A stretch of DNA of 64,000 nucleotides from Staphylococcus lutrae (GCF_002101335.1 NZ_CP020773.1:1736001-1800000); one strand, 5' to 3'. Positions 1 to 8,864 are shown, counted from the first letter of the stretch. Program-made: numbers and translations. The notes: generated by a model from the letters alone, not told the origin.

Positions 1-1
1 T

Positions 2-967
2 GCAATCCCAGCCGCGGTCTTAGCGATTGTGTTTGATATTGTTTTAAGAATATTAAGTCGTGTGTCCTATCGAAAGATGTTGACGACACTTGCGGCAATT
101 TTCATTATTATGTTGACTGTTACGATTGTCCCATTGTTTTCTGCGCCGCATGATCGGATAACGATTGCTGGAAAATTAGGGACAGAACCATCCATCATTA
201 CAAACATGTACAAAATATTAATAGAAGACCAAACTGATGATCAAGTGATTGTTAAAGATGGTATGGGGAAAACAGCATTTTTATTTAATGCATTAAAATC
301 TGATGATATTGATGGCTATCTCGAATTCACAGGAACAGTTTTAGGAGAACTCACAAAAGAAGCCCCTCAATCTAAAGATGAACAAAACGTTTATCAGCAA
401 GCCAATGCAAGTTTAGATAAAAAGTTTGATATGACGTTATTAAAACCTATGAAATATAATAATACGTATGCTTTGGCAGTTAAACGAAGCTTTGCAGAAG
501 AAAATAACATCAAAACAATCAGTGACTTGAAAAAAGTGGAAGATAAAATTCGACCAGGTTTTACACTTGAATTTAATGACCGAGAAGATGGTTATCCAGC
601 TATACAGAAAACGTATCACTTAGACTTCCAAAATGTGAAAAAAATGGAACCTAAATTACGCTATCAAGCCATTGAAAGTGGAGATATTAACTTAATTGAT
701 GCATATTCAACAGATGCGGAGTTAAAACAATTTGATATGATTGTGCTAAAAGATGATCGGAAAGTTTTCCCACCGTATCAAGGTGCACCATTGTTTAAAA
801 AATCATTTATCGACGCACATCCTGAAGTTAAAAAAGCGTTGAATCAGTTAGCGGGTAAAATTTCAGATGAAGAAATGCAGGAAATGAACTATCGCGTAGC
901 TGAAAAAGATGAAGATCCATATCAAGTAGCGAAAGATTACCTTAAAAAAGAAGGTTTAATTCAATAA
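2..967 (+). CDS. Glycine betaine/carnitine/choline ABC transporter, permease-substrate-binding fusion (3' part)
   Basis: The reading frame is open from base 2, so the true start lies before the window and 321 residues are visible. The first ~25 residues look like the end of an OpuB/OpuC-type permease. A hydrophobic segment follows (LTTLAAIFIIMLTVTIVPLF), and then a complete extracellular OpuAC-type substrate-binding domain with DIDGYLEFTGT, YALAVKRSF and NLIDAYSTDAEL. Fused permease-receptor proteins of this kind import compatible solutes, powered by a separate ATPase that should lie upstream outside the window. In S. aureus this gene also precedes hisC. The exact substrate cannot be read from sequence. 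Confidence 0.88.
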   Translation, partial: AIPAAVLAIVFDIVLRILSRVSYRKMLTTLAAIFIIMLTVTIVPLFSAPHDRITIAGKLGTEPSIITNMYKILIEDQTDDQVIVKDGMGKTAFLFNALKSDDIDGYLEFTGTVLGELTKEAPQSKDEQNVYQQANASLDKKFDMTLLKPMKYNNTYALAVKRSFAEENNIKTISDLKKVEDKIRPGFTLEFNDREDGYPAIQKTYHLDFQNVKKMEPKLRYQAIESGDINLIDAYSTDAELKQFDMIVLKDDRKVFPPYQGAPLFKKSFIDAHPEVKKALNQLAGKISDEEMQEMNYRVAEKDEDPYQVAKDYLKKEGLIQ

Positions 968-984
968 AAAGTTAATGATGACAG

Positions 985-1028
985 ACGCCTTTCAAAGTGG
1001 ACATTAAAATGAAAACTTTGAAAGGCGT
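985..1028 (+). terminator. Stem-loop after the osmoprotectant transporter gene
   Basis: A perfect 14-bp inverted repeat (ACGCCTTTCAAAGT and its complement, 985-998 and 1015-1028) encloses a 16-nt loop 17 bp after the stop codon. The tail (TGCGTGTTTTG) is only moderately T-rich, so it may act as a weak terminator or as a 3'-end-protecting stem. A second small hairpin (GATTCAA/TTGAATC, 1095-1113) follows and reuses the AAGGCGTT sequence. Confidence 0.6.
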
Positions 1029-1201
1029 TGCGTGTTTTGTGCGAGTTTCTAAGTGTTTTGGAAAGGAAAATGAGCAATCAAGGGCATAAAATGCGATTCA
1101 AAGGCGTTGAATCAATCCTCATAAAAGTTCAATAGTACTTGAGCGCTTTAATGTACTAAAAAATAATTAAATGATATACTGATTATCTAGCATTTTAGTC
1201 G

Positions 1202-1229
1202 AAATATAGTTATACTGATAACTATATTT
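1202..1229. promoter_or_regulatory. Perfect 12-bp palindrome upstream of hisC
   Basis: AAATATAGTTAT is followed by ACTG and then by its exact reverse complement, ending 17 bp before the hisC ribosome binding site (AGGAGG, 1247-1252). It lacks a GC-rich stem and T-run and looks more like a repressor operator than a terminator. A possible -10 (TATACT, 1175-1180) lies just upstream. The cognate regulator is unknown. Confidence 0.45.
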
Positions 1230-1259
1230 TAAAAATTCTGATACATAGGAGGTATAGAA

Positions 1260-2309
1260 ATGAAAAAACAAATTTCTAAATTAAGCGCGTATCAACCTGG
1301 ATTGTCGTCGGAAAAGTTGAAAGAGAAGTATGGCGTTGAAGGAGAACTGTATAAACATGCCTCTAATGAAAATGTTTATGGACCTTCTCCTGCGGCTAAG
1401 CAAGCAATTAAAGATCATGTCGATGAATTATTTTTATACCCAGAGCCGAATGCACCATTATTACAAGAAGCCATTGCGTCACATTATGGTGTAGATAAGT
1501 CGCAGGTCCTTTTTGGGGCTGGACTTGACGAAATGATTGTCATCATTTCACGGACTTTAGTGCGTGCTGGGGATAATGTCGTAACGAGTCAAGGGACTTT
1601 TGGACAATACATCCACAATGCGATTGTAGAAGATGCTGAAACAGTCCAAGTGCCGTTAATTGAAGGGGCATTTGATTTAGATGGTATTGCCGCTGCAGTG
1701 AATGATAAAACAGCAGTCGTATGGATTTGTAATCCAAATAACCCAAGTGGAACATATCACACACATGATGAAATCGTTGCTTTTCTAGAGAAGATTCCTG
1801 CGCACATCCCTGTATTTATTGATGAAGCCTATGGTGAGTATGTCACAGCGAAAGATTTCCCAAGAACGTTGGAGTTAATGGAACAATATTCAAATTTAGC
1901 GATGATGCGTACATTTTCAAAAGCGTATGGTTTAGCAGGTTTGCGTATCGGTTACCTGATTTCATCAGCAGCGTTGGCGACACAACTCAATGTTATTCGT
2001 CCACCATTTAATACGACAAGTTTATCGGAACAAGCCGCATTAAAAGCTTTTGAAGATCAGAAACACTTACAAGAAATTGTGGAAAAGAATCGTGTTGAGA
2101 GAGAAAAGTTTTTTGAATTACAAACGAGGTTAAAAATTTATCCATCGCAAACCAACTTTGTATTTGTTGAAACGGATAGAGCGCAAGCTTTAGATGAAAC
2201 ATTGTTGCGGAATGGAATTATTGCACGTGTATTTCCAAATGGCGTGCGTATTTCATTAGGATTTCCTGAGCAAAATGAAATCATTCGCAATGTACTGAAA
2301 TCCTTTTAA
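1260..2309 (+). CDS. hisC: Histidinol-phosphate aminotransferase family protein
   Basis: This 349-residue protein is a PLP-dependent class I/II aminotransferase of the HisC type. HisC converts imidazole-acetol phosphate and glutamate to histidinol phosphate and 2-oxoglutarate in the cytoplasm. Visible motifs are WICNPNNPSGTYH, DEAYGEY and the PLP-lysine motif FSKAYGLAGLRIGY, with the Schiff-base lysine at residue 221. The start is set by AGGAGG seven bases upstream. It stands apart from any histidine operon, as in S. aureus, so a broader aromatic aminotransferase role is possible. A 28-bp palindrome precedes it. Confidence 0.9.
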   Translation: MKKQISKLSAYQPGLSSEKLKEKYGVEGELYKHASNENVYGPSPAAKQAIKDHVDELFLYPEPNAPLLQEAIASHYGVDKSQVLFGAGLDEMIVIISRTLVRAGDNVVTSQGTFGQYIHNAIVEDAETVQVPLIEGAFDLDGIAAAVNDKTAVVWICNPNNPSGTYHTHDEIVAFLEKIPAHIPVFIDEAYGEYVTAKDFPRTLELMEQYSNLAMMRTFSKAYGLAGLRIGYLISSAALATQLNVIRPPFNTTSLSEQAALKAFEDQKHLQEIVEKNRVEREKFFELQTRLKIYPSQTNFVFVETDRAQALDETLLRNGIIARVFPNGVRISLGFPEQNEIIRNVLKSF

Positions 2310-2397
2310 TCCGAATTGTAATGTGCAATGGTGAGCGACTCAAATCAGCTTTGAAATCGGGCGCTCAATCGGTGAAATGAATACAAGGAGCGATAAC

Positions 2398-2940
2398 ATG
2401 AGAAGTTCAATTGGTATTGATATGGATGAAGTATTAGCGGACACAATGGGCGCGATTTTAGATGAATTCAATCGTCGTACACAATTGAGTGTGACAATTC
2501 AACAAATCGTTGGCCAAAGAATCTATGACATCATGCCTGAACATACTGAGACATTACGTGACATTTTAGCTTCAGATGGATTCTTTAGTCGTCTTGCAGT
2601 GATGAAAGATGCACAAGAGGTCGTTGAAAAATTGTCCAAGCATTATGAGATTTATATTGTGACAGCTGCAATGGATGTGCCGACATCTTTTTATGATAAG
2701 TATGAATGGTTGCGTAAACATTTTCCATTTTTGGACCCACAGCATTTTGTTTTTTGCGGACAAAAAGACATTGTGGCAACCGATTATTTAATTGATGATA
2801 ATCCAAGACAACTAAAAGGACATAAAGGTAAGCCACTCATGTTTACCGCGCCCCACAACGAAGGGCAAATGGAATTCACAAGATTGAATAACTGGAAAGA
2901 AGTAGAACGTTATTTTTTAAGTGAACCGGGGCTTTCATAA
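2398..2940 (+). CDS. 5'(3')-deoxyribonucleotidase
   Basis: This 180-residue HAD-superfamily phosphatase belongs to the NT5C family. The N-terminal GIDMDEVLAD supplies the nucleophile and acid/base aspartates (D8, D10), and LIDDNPRQL near the C-terminus supplies the metal-binding acidic pair. Family members dephosphorylate deoxynucleoside monophosphates and so limit dNTP pools. An in-frame ATG at 2377 exists, but AAGGAG at 2385-2390 fits the start at 2398 and the family length of 180. It follows hisC by 88 bp, with a small stem (TGAGCG/CGCTCA) between them. Confidence 0.87.
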   Translation: MRSSIGIDMDEVLADTMGAILDEFNRRTQLSVTIQQIVGQRIYDIMPEHTETLRDILASDGFFSRLAVMKDAQEVVEKLSKHYEIYIVTAAMDVPTSFYDKYEWLRKHFPFLDPQHFVFCGQKDIVATDYLIDDNPRQLKGHKGKPLMFTAPHNEGQMEFTRLNNWKEVERYFLSEPGLS

Positions 2941-3014
2941 ACCAATAAGTGAATCATTGAATTGAGGATGACATATCTTTTGGTGAAATTGAAATGCGCC
3001 ATACAAATAAAATT

Positions 3015-3059
3015 AAAAAAGGAAGACTTTCAACGTTTGGATTGAAAGTCTTCCTTTTT
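3015..3059. terminator. Bidirectional rho-independent terminator
   Basis: A 13-bp GC-containing stem (GGAAGACTTTCAA and complement) with an 8-nt loop is flanked by A6 on the left and T5 on the right. It can end both the hisC-nucleotidase transcript and the converging peptide-transporter transcript. Confidence 0.92.
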
Positions 3060-3207
3060 AGCTATTCTGTCAAATGAGACAGAGCGAAATGTGTTGATTC
3101 TGGTATTAGACGGGTGATTGTACTGATAGCGCCGTTCTGTCCTCTTTGATTCCCACACTTTAGACCGTGATTTTGTACGTCGTAGTGTGATTCAGCGGGG
3201 AAGAGCG

Positions 3208-4710
3208 TTAACGTATACCTTTCATCGCTTTTAAAATCGCCGGTGAACCGACCACTGCAAGGATCGCAACGACAATAGCGATACCACCGATGAGACCAAA
3301 ATAGTTTTGATCTCCAATCAAAGGTTGTAGTTTGACGAGTTGTGCGTTAATGGCTTGTGCCGTCGCATTGGTCAATAGCCATAAACTCATCATTTGTGCA
3401 TTAAAGTTTTCCGGTGCAAGTTTGACAGCTGAACTGTTTCCCGTTGGTGAAATACAAAGTTCTCCGATAACACAAATAAAATAAGAAAGTACGATCCACA
3501 TAAACCAAATTTCTGACCCGTGAGATACAAAGATGACGACCATCATTAAGATGAATGAGACGCCGGCTAAGAATAAACCGATTGCAAACTTTATAGGTAA
3601 GCTTGGCTCAAAACGTCCAAGTCTCCGCCATAACCAAGAAATGATAGGCGCGAAGGCAACAATGAAAAACGGATTGATCGATTGGAACCAAGTGACTGGA
3701 AAAGCACTTTCCCATCCGAGTAAATTAAACGAAAGATCTGCTTTTTCATCGGCATAAACATTGAGAACGTTCGCACCTTGTTCTTGAATTGACCAGAAAA
3801 TCACCCCGACAATAAAAAGTGGGATGAAAGCGATAACGCGTGACCGCTCTATAGACGTTGTATCTTTGCTTCGAATCATAATCGTAAAATAAATAAACGG
3901 TAAAGCAAAACCTAGAATCAATACGATTAAACTCACTAAATTAAAAGAAAGTGTCCCTGTCATGTAGGCGATTGCAAATACGAAAGCAATGACTACAATC
4001 ATACTCCCAAATATGAGGGCATACTTTTTCTTTTCAGTTGGACTGAGTGGGTGAGGCGGAAAGGTACCGATTTCTCCTAAGTTACGTTTATGGAATAGGA
4101 GATAGAAGACTAATGAGAGCCCCATCCCGATTGCCGCGATTAAAAAACCACCATGAAAGTTCCCCGTACTTCTAAAGTGATCGAGCACAAGTGGTGAAAC
4201 GAATGCGCCCATATTCACTGCCATATAAAAAATAACGAAGCCAGAGTCAACACGACTATCATCTTTCGGATAAAGTCGACCGACAATATTTGAAATATTC
4301 GGTTTCATCAGACCAGATCCTACAATAATAAAGAACATTGATGATAATAAGCCACTCAAACCGAATGGAAGGCTGAGACAAATATGACCGATAATAATTA
4401 GGACTGCACCATAAAACATGGCGCGCCTTGTGCCAAGTATTCGATCAGCCACCCAACCTCCTAATATAGAGGTCATAAAAATAAGTGACCCATAAACCGC
4501 CATCAATGATTGCGCAAAGGTTTTTTCGAGTCCTAATCCCCCTTGGTGCACATTATAGTAAATATAATAGATCAAGAGTGCACGCATACCGTAGTAACTG
4601 AAGCGTTCCCAGAATTCTACAGTATAAAGGACACCTAACCCACGAGGGTGACCAAAAAATCCTTTTTGTGGAATATTTTGAACCGCTGTTTCATGTGAGT
4701 GCTCTGACAT
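3208..4710 (-). CDS. dtpT: Di-/tripeptide:proton symporter (POT/PTR family)
   Basis: This 500-residue polytopic membrane protein is the DtpT type and imports di- and tripeptides with protons. Diagnostic elements are GFFGHPRGLGVLYTVEFWER near the N-terminus (the POT ExxER-type motif lies in EFWERFSYYG), the POT signature around FIIVGSGLMKPNISNIVG, and FWSIQEQG in the middle. The open frame extends 11 codons further upstream, but AGGAAGG ten bases before 4710 supports this start (MSEHSHE). A second member of the family lies immediately upstream on the same strand. The AT-rich upstream region contains a CodY-like sequence near 4808-4822 with several mismatches. Confidence 0.93.
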   Translation of the reverse strand: MSEHSHETAVQNIPQKGFFGHPRGLGVLYTVEFWERFSYYGMRALLIYYIYYNVHQGGLGLEKTFAQSLMAVYGSLIFMTSILGGWVADRILGTRRAMFYGAVLIIIGHICLSLPFGLSGLLSSMFFIIVGSGLMKPNISNIVGRLYPKDDSRVDSGFVIFYMAVNMGAFVSPLVLDHFRSTGNFHGGFLIAAIGMGLSLVFYLLFHKRNLGEIGTFPPHPLSPTEKKKYALIFGSMIVVIAFVFAIAYMTGTLSFNLVSLIVLILGFALPFIYFTIMIRSKDTTSIERSRVIAFIPLFIVGVIFWSIQEQGANVLNVYADEKADLSFNLLGWESAFPVTWFQSINPFFIVAFAPIISWLWRRLGRFEPSLPIKFAIGLFLAGVSFILMMVVIFVSHGSEIWFMWIVLSYFICVIGELCISPTGNSSAVKLAPENFNAQMMSLWLLTNATAQAINAQLVKLQPLIGDQNYFGLIGGIAIVVAILAVVGSPAILKAMKGIR

Positions 4711-4880
4711 TGCAAATCCATCCTTCCTAAATGAACAAAACATGTAATAGCAAGTTTACGCTTCATAAAAATAAATTTCAATGAGTTTTTAAAAATAATA
4801 AAATTTAAAATATTCAGATAAAAAAATACAAAATAATTGATATTTAAACAAAGGGATTGATAAATAAAGGGCGGTAGGGC

Positions 4881-4896
4881 TTTGAAAACGGAAGCT
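4881..4896. promoter_or_regulatory. Possible cre (CcpA) site between the two peptide transporter genes
   Basis: TTTGAAAACGGAAGCT fits the cre consensus WWTGNAARCGNWWWCA at 14 of 16 positions. It lies in the 354-bp gap between the two POT genes, about 170 bp upstream of dtpT. Catabolite control of peptide uptake would make sense, but single cre matches are common by chance. Confidence 0.3.
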
Positions 4897-5010
4897 TTTC
4901 GATTTCAAAGAAAAAATGAGAGGCGTTTTGTTCAACGCTTAAGGGAGGACAGTGGTCAATAAAACACAACGACTTCATCATTTGTGATTATAAACGACGT
5001 CACATCATAA

Positions 5011-5040
5011 GAGCGAGAGAAGGGCATCCTTCTCTCGCTC
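5011..5040 (-). terminator. Strong stem-loop after the second POT gene
   Basis: A perfect 13-bp stem (GAGCGAGAGAAGG, loop of four, complement) lies 25 bp downstream of the minus-strand stop codon at 5065. The tail on the minus strand (TTATGATG) is not a clean T-run, so termination efficiency is uncertain. Confidence 0.7.
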
Positions 5041-5064
5041 TAGTGATAATGAACTGTCAGTGAC

Positions 5065-6570
5065 TTATTTTACACCTTGCATTAAGTTTTTGATAAATGG
5101 TGAGACTAAGAATAAAACAATACCGATACCTAGTGCAAATAAGCCAGAATATAAGAAGTATTGGTGTGTACTAATCAATACATAGACTTGAACCATTTGT
5201 GCATTTAACCCTTGCGCCATGGCATTAGATAAAAACCAAATACTCATCATTTGAGCAGTAAATGCTTCAGGTGCAAGTTTCGTTGTCGTTGATAACCCGA
5301 TTGGAGACAAACAAAGCTCACCTATTGTAACAAGGAAGAAGCTTGCGACTAACCAGAACGGATTGATGAGTTGGTTTGAATCTGGAATAATCATGATTAA
5401 ATAAGATACACCTGCAAGAATGACACCAATTGCAAATTTTATAACAGTTGGTGGATTAAAGCGTCCAAGTTTCATCCATAAAATTGAAAATAATGGTGCT
5501 AGAATAATAATGAACAATGGGTTTAAAGATTGGAACCATGCGGGTGGAACATGAAAATCGATTAAACCTCCAGTGACTTTAGATAATTCAAGCTGTGTTT
5601 TTGTGTCGGCGAACTGTGCTAACACAGTTGAACCTTGCTCTTGAATCATCCAAAATGCGACAGATGCAATGAACAATGGAATGTAAGCAAATACACGTTT
5701 ACGTTCATGTGTAGCTGTTTTTTGACTGAGAATCATTCTAGTGAATAAAAATAATGGTAAAATGACACCTAAAATCGTAATGATGTTTGCAAATGTTTCG
5801 ATTGTAAGTTGGCCACGCATATTGAGAAAGACGCCGATTAGAATAAGAATCACAATCACACCGGCTATAATTTTAACTAATTTTGAAATTTCCCCTTTTG
5901 TGAGTGGATCCGGCACTTCTGCACCCGCAAGTCCTAGTGATTTTTTATTTGTAATCAGATAAATCAATAATCCAAAAAACATTCCGACAGCTGCAATTGC
6001 AAAGCCGAGGTGGAAACCAACATTCACTTGAACCCAACCAATAATCAGTGGTGACAATAACGCACCTAAGTTAATACTCATATAAAAGATAGTAAAAGCT
6101 GAATCCATACGTGAGTCATTTTTGTCATACAACAAGCCCACTGTAGATGAAATGTTCGGTTTTAATAGTCCTGTCCCGATAATTAAAAAGAGTAGTGAAA
6201 TCAGTAATAATGTCAGACTATTTGGTAGTGATAACAAAATATGCCCGATCATAATTAAAATACCACCGTAGAAAAGCGCATGACGTGTACCGGTAATACG
6301 GTCGGCAATCCAACCCCCGATAATACCACTCATATAAACTAAAGCGCCGTATATCGACACAATTTGTAATGCCACACCTTGATCGAGTCCGAATCCGCCT
6401 TTAGCGACTGAATAATAAATGTAGTATGCTAAAATTGCTTTCATACCGTAGTAACTAAAGCGCTCCCAAAACTCTGTGAAAACGAGGGTACTTAACCCTT
6501 TTGGATGGCCAAAAAATCCTGTACGCGGTGTACTGTTAAGGATTTCTTCTTTTGTATAATGTGAAGCCAA
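5065..6570 (-). CDS. Second POT-family peptide transporter (tandem paralogue)
   Basis: This 501-residue membrane protein shares the DtpT layout: TGFFGHPKGLSTLVFTEFWE, then ERFSYYGMKAIL, then LIIGTGLLKPNISSTVG, then FWMIQEQGS. It is a diverged tandem copy of the neighbouring transporter and so presumably a peptide:proton symporter with different specificity. The start is a TTG at 6568-6570, six bases after GGGGGAG; another in-frame TTG two codons upstream abuts that ribosome binding site and is less likely. S. aureus has one gene at this locus, so the second copy distinguishes this lineage (from memory). Confidence 0.9.
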   Translation of the reverse strand: MASHYTKEEILNSTPRTGFFGHPKGLSTLVFTEFWERFSYYGMKAILAYYIYYSVAKGGFGLDQGVALQIVSIYGALVYMSGIIGGWIADRITGTRHALFYGGILIMIGHILLSLPNSLTLLLISLLFLIIGTGLLKPNISSTVGLLYDKNDSRMDSAFTIFYMSINLGALLSPLIIGWVQVNVGFHLGFAIAAVGMFFGLLIYLITNKKSLGLAGAEVPDPLTKGEISKLVKIIAGVIVILILIGVFLNMRGQLTIETFANIITILGVILPLFLFTRMILSQKTATHERKRVFAYIPLFIASVAFWMIQEQGSTVLAQFADTKTQLELSKVTGGLIDFHVPPAWFQSLNPLFIIILAPLFSILWMKLGRFNPPTVIKFAIGVILAGVSYLIMIIPDSNQLINPFWLVASFFLVTIGELCLSPIGLSTTTKLAPEAFTAQMMSIWFLSNAMAQGLNAQMVQVYVLISTHQYFLYSGLFALGIGIVLFLVSPFIKNLMQGVK

Positions 6571-6741
6571 TAACAACTCCCCCTAAACTAGTAAAGTTAA
6601 ATCCATTTTATAACTAAATGTAATGTTTAACAAGAAGATTTTAATTCAATACTTATTTTGCAATAATACTTTTAAGAATTTGTAATCAAATGATTTGTTT
6701 TAATGACTTGTGTAGCAAGATGATAAAGGCGCATATAGCGG

Positions 6742-6779
6742 TAAAAAATACCCCTGATTCATTTTTTTATGAGTCAGGG
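6742..6779 (-). terminator. Terminator of queF
   Basis: An 11-bp stem (CCCTGATTCAT with one wobble pair) is followed on the minus strand by TATTTTTTA. It lies about 60 bp beyond the queF stop codon and between queF and the divergently placed POT promoter region. Confidence 0.85.
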
Positions 6780-6840
6780 ATAAAACATATCGATTTTGTA
6801 AGGCTTGTAAGAAATAGTATTTTGATTTCATTACTAATGT

Positions 6841-7341
6841 TTAACGATTATCGATTTTTTCAGGATACATATCATGATTCATTAAGCGGTATTCCGCCAT
6901 TTTTTCGTATTTTGAATTTGGACGACCATAATTGGTATAGGGGTCAATGGAGATGCCACCCCGTGGTGTGAACTTGCCCCAAACTTCAATGTAATGTGGG
7001 TCCATGAGTTCAATTAAATCATTCATAATAATATTCATACAATCTTCATGGAAGTCTCCATGATTACGAAAACTAAACAAATAAAGTTTTAAAGATTTGG
7101 ACTCTACCATTTTAACGTTAGGAATATAGGAAATATAAATGGTAGCAAAATCAGGTTGTCCGGTAATCGGACATAAAGATGTGAATTCGGGACAATTGAA
7201 TTTGACGAAATAGTCTCTGTTTTGATGTTTGTTTTCAAATGTTTCTAAAATATCAGGTCGATAATCAAAGTGATATGTGTTGTCTTGATTACCGAGCAGT
7301 GTAATGTCTTGCAATTCGCTTTTTGAACGTCCTTCTGTCAT
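6841..7341 (-). CDS. queF: NADPH-dependent 7-cyano-7-deazaguanine reductase
   Basis: QueF reduces preQ0 to preQ1 in queuosine biosynthesis, using NADPH in the cytoplasm. The 166-residue length is that of the short YkvM-type enzymes. The nucleophilic cysteine is C57 in [11 protein letters not shown], with D64 as the acid, and the QueF motif ESKSLKLY occupies residues 80-87. It lies 17 bp downstream of the DMT transporter gene, with TAAGGAGG in the gap, so the two are co-transcribed. No preQ1 riboswitch was recognised upstream of the pair. Confidence 0.94.
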   Translation of the reverse strand: MTEGRSKSELQDITLLGNQDNTYHFDYRPDILETFENKHQNRDYFVKFNCPEFTSLCPITGQPDFATIYISYIPNVKMVESKSLKLYLFSFRNHGDFHEDCMNIIMNDLIELMDPHYIEVWGKFTPRGGISIDPYTNYGRPNSKYEKMAEYRLMNHDMYPEKIDNR

Positions 7342-7358
7342 GGGAAGGCCTCCTTAAA

Positions 7359-8243
7359 TTATTTTGAAGTATGGGATTGTCGTTGTTTTGAGCGTGTCAT
7401 TTGTCTGGCTTTTTCGAACATATAATAGCTGGCACTTAAAATAATGATATAGCCGATGATTGCATAAAAGTCAGGTGCTTCTCTAAATAACACGAAACCT
7501 ATCAACGCTGTGAAAATAATTGATGCATATGTGAAAATAGAAATATCTTTTGCAGGAGCATAACTGTATGCAACTGTAATACCAATTTGTCCTACAGCAG
7601 CGGAAAGCCCTGCTAAAATTAAATAAACCATTTGCATGACACTCATCGGTTCATAAGTGAAAATGACAAAAGGAATTAGGATGATAACTGAAAAGAACGA
7701 AAAATAAAACACAATGGTATATGGCGCCTCTCGTGTGCTCAATGCGCGAACAGCGGTATAAGCTGAGGCAGCAAAGATACCGGATAAAAGGCCAACAAGT
7801 GCGGGGATAATTTCGGACGAAAACTCAGGTTTTACAACAAATAACATCCCGATAATCGCAATGAGCATTGCTGTAATTTGATATTTTTGAATATATTCTT
7901 TTAGAAAGAGCAAGCTTAAGAGTATTGTCCAAAACGGATTCAGTTTCATGAGTATATCTGCATCGCTTAAAACCATATGGTCTATCGCATAAATGTTTAG
8001 TAATACCCCCAACAAACCTAGAGTAGAACGAGTCAGTAATAAAGGTTGACTGCTGAGTTTACCGAAGAAAGGCTGTTTATATTTAATAATAAAGAACAGC
8101 GGAATGAACATCGCCACGAAGTTTCGAGCTAATGATTTTTGGAATATGGGCAAGTCACCAGATAGGCGAAAAAAAACTGCCATAAAACTAAACCCAATAG
8201 CAGAAATTAAAATAGCGATGATACCTTTGACTTTAGTATTCAT
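7359..8243 (-). CDS. DMT-superfamily (EamA) transporter
   Basis: This 294-residue protein has two EamA repeats, each of about five transmembrane segments, typical of drug/metabolite transporters. Positive residues cluster at the C-terminus (KARQMTRSKQRQSHTSK). It is the promoter-proximal gene of a two-gene operon with queF, which raises the possibility that it moves a deazapurine or related compound; that is inference from context only. The ATG is preceded by GAGGCGAT. Confidence 0.85.
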   Translation of the reverse strand: MNTKVKGIIAILISAIGFSFMAVFFRLSGDLPIFQKSLARNFVAMFIPLFFIIKYKQPFFGKLSSQPLLLTRSTLGLLGVLLNIYAIDHMVLSDADILMKLNPFWTILLSLLFLKEYIQKYQITAMLIAIIGMLFVVKPEFSSEIIPALVGLLSGIFAASAYTAVRALSTREAPYTIVFYFSFFSVIILIPFVIFTYEPMSVMQMVYLILAGLSAAVGQIGITVAYSYAPAKDISIFTYASIIFTALIGFVLFREAPDFYAIIGYIIILSASYYMFEKARQMTRSKQRQSHTSK

Positions 8244-8340
8244 TCTAATCGCCTCTTACTTTTATAAAAATTTGACTTATACATCTTAGCATAAAAAGTC
8301 ATAACTTTCATCATATCGAGAAACTTCACTCAAATAAAGT

Positions 8341-8374
8341 ACCTATAAACAGAACATACGTTCTATTTATAGGT
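8341..8374. promoter_or_regulatory. 34-bp palindrome with a LexA-like core
   Basis: ACCTATAAACAGAAC and its near-perfect complement (one mismatch) surround ATAC. The centre reads AGAACATACGTTCT, which matches the Gram-positive SOS operator core GAAC-N4-GTTC. It lies 98 bp upstream of the DMT transporter start and about 155 bp before the nrd promoter. It could be a LexA operator or simply an RNA hairpin. No T-run follows. Confidence 0.45.
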
Positions 8375-8528
8375 ATTTATAACGCTTTATAGAATGAAAG
8401 TCAAGCGAAAAATAAAGTTTGCTTCCGAAAATTTTTTTGAAATCTCCAAGTGGTTGATATCATCGCTTTTGATGACAAAATCTGACAAAAGAGAAAAATT
8501 TTTGCTTTAAAAAACAAAAAGACTTATG

Positions 8529-8585
8529 TATAATGAGACACATAATATAGTATGAGCGAGCGAATTTTAACACTATATGTTGTGT
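8529..8585 (+). promoter_or_regulatory. nrdIEF promoter with paired NrdR boxes
   Basis: A TATAAT -10 (8529-8534, preceded by TG) is followed by two sequences resembling the NrdR consensus ACACwATATwTwGwGT. Box 1 is at 8538-8553 (13 of 16). Box 2 is ACACTATATGTTGTGT at 8570-8585. Their starts are 32 bp apart, about three helical turns, as is typical for NrdR, which represses ribonucleotide reductase genes when dATP is high. Confidence 0.75.
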
Positions 8586-8663
8586 TTTGGGAGTAGAATG
8601 TCGCACAAGAAAGATTGAATTTAAGGATAGTTTACACGATTTTGAACATTCTATTTCTTTGGT

Positions 8664-8679
8664 TCTCTATATGTTGTAT
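8664..8679. promoter_or_regulatory. Third NrdR-like box in the nrd leader
   Basis: This site repeats the 11-mer CTATATGTTGT of box 2 exactly and matches the NrdR consensus at 12 of 16 positions. It lies 94 bp downstream of box 2 (about nine turns), inside the long untranslated leader of nrdI. Confidence 0.4.
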
Positions 8680-8864
8680 TTGAACAAGACAATATCGAAA
8701 TGATTTCAACAATGATAAAAAATGCAACATTTTAACTTATTTCATAAATAGCACCTAATCAAATATATGTTCGTATTTTAATTGCGGGATATTTAAATTG
8801 TGGTTGAGAAGACGGATTAAAGCGCATGTGAATGATAATCTCATAAGAAAGGTGGTTATCCGAG

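Noticed and set aside
6690..6971. 93-codon plus-strand frame between the POT gene and queF
   Set aside because: It overlaps the queF terminator and the queF 3' end and has no recognisable protein features.
8244..8340. preQ1 riboswitch before the DMT transporter-queF operon
   Set aside because: No preQ1-I hairpin with the following A-rich pairing strand could be found on the minus strand.
8825..8845. Fur box upstream of nrdI (AATGATAATCTCAT)
   Set aside because: Only one half-site matches the GATAATGATTATC-type consensus.
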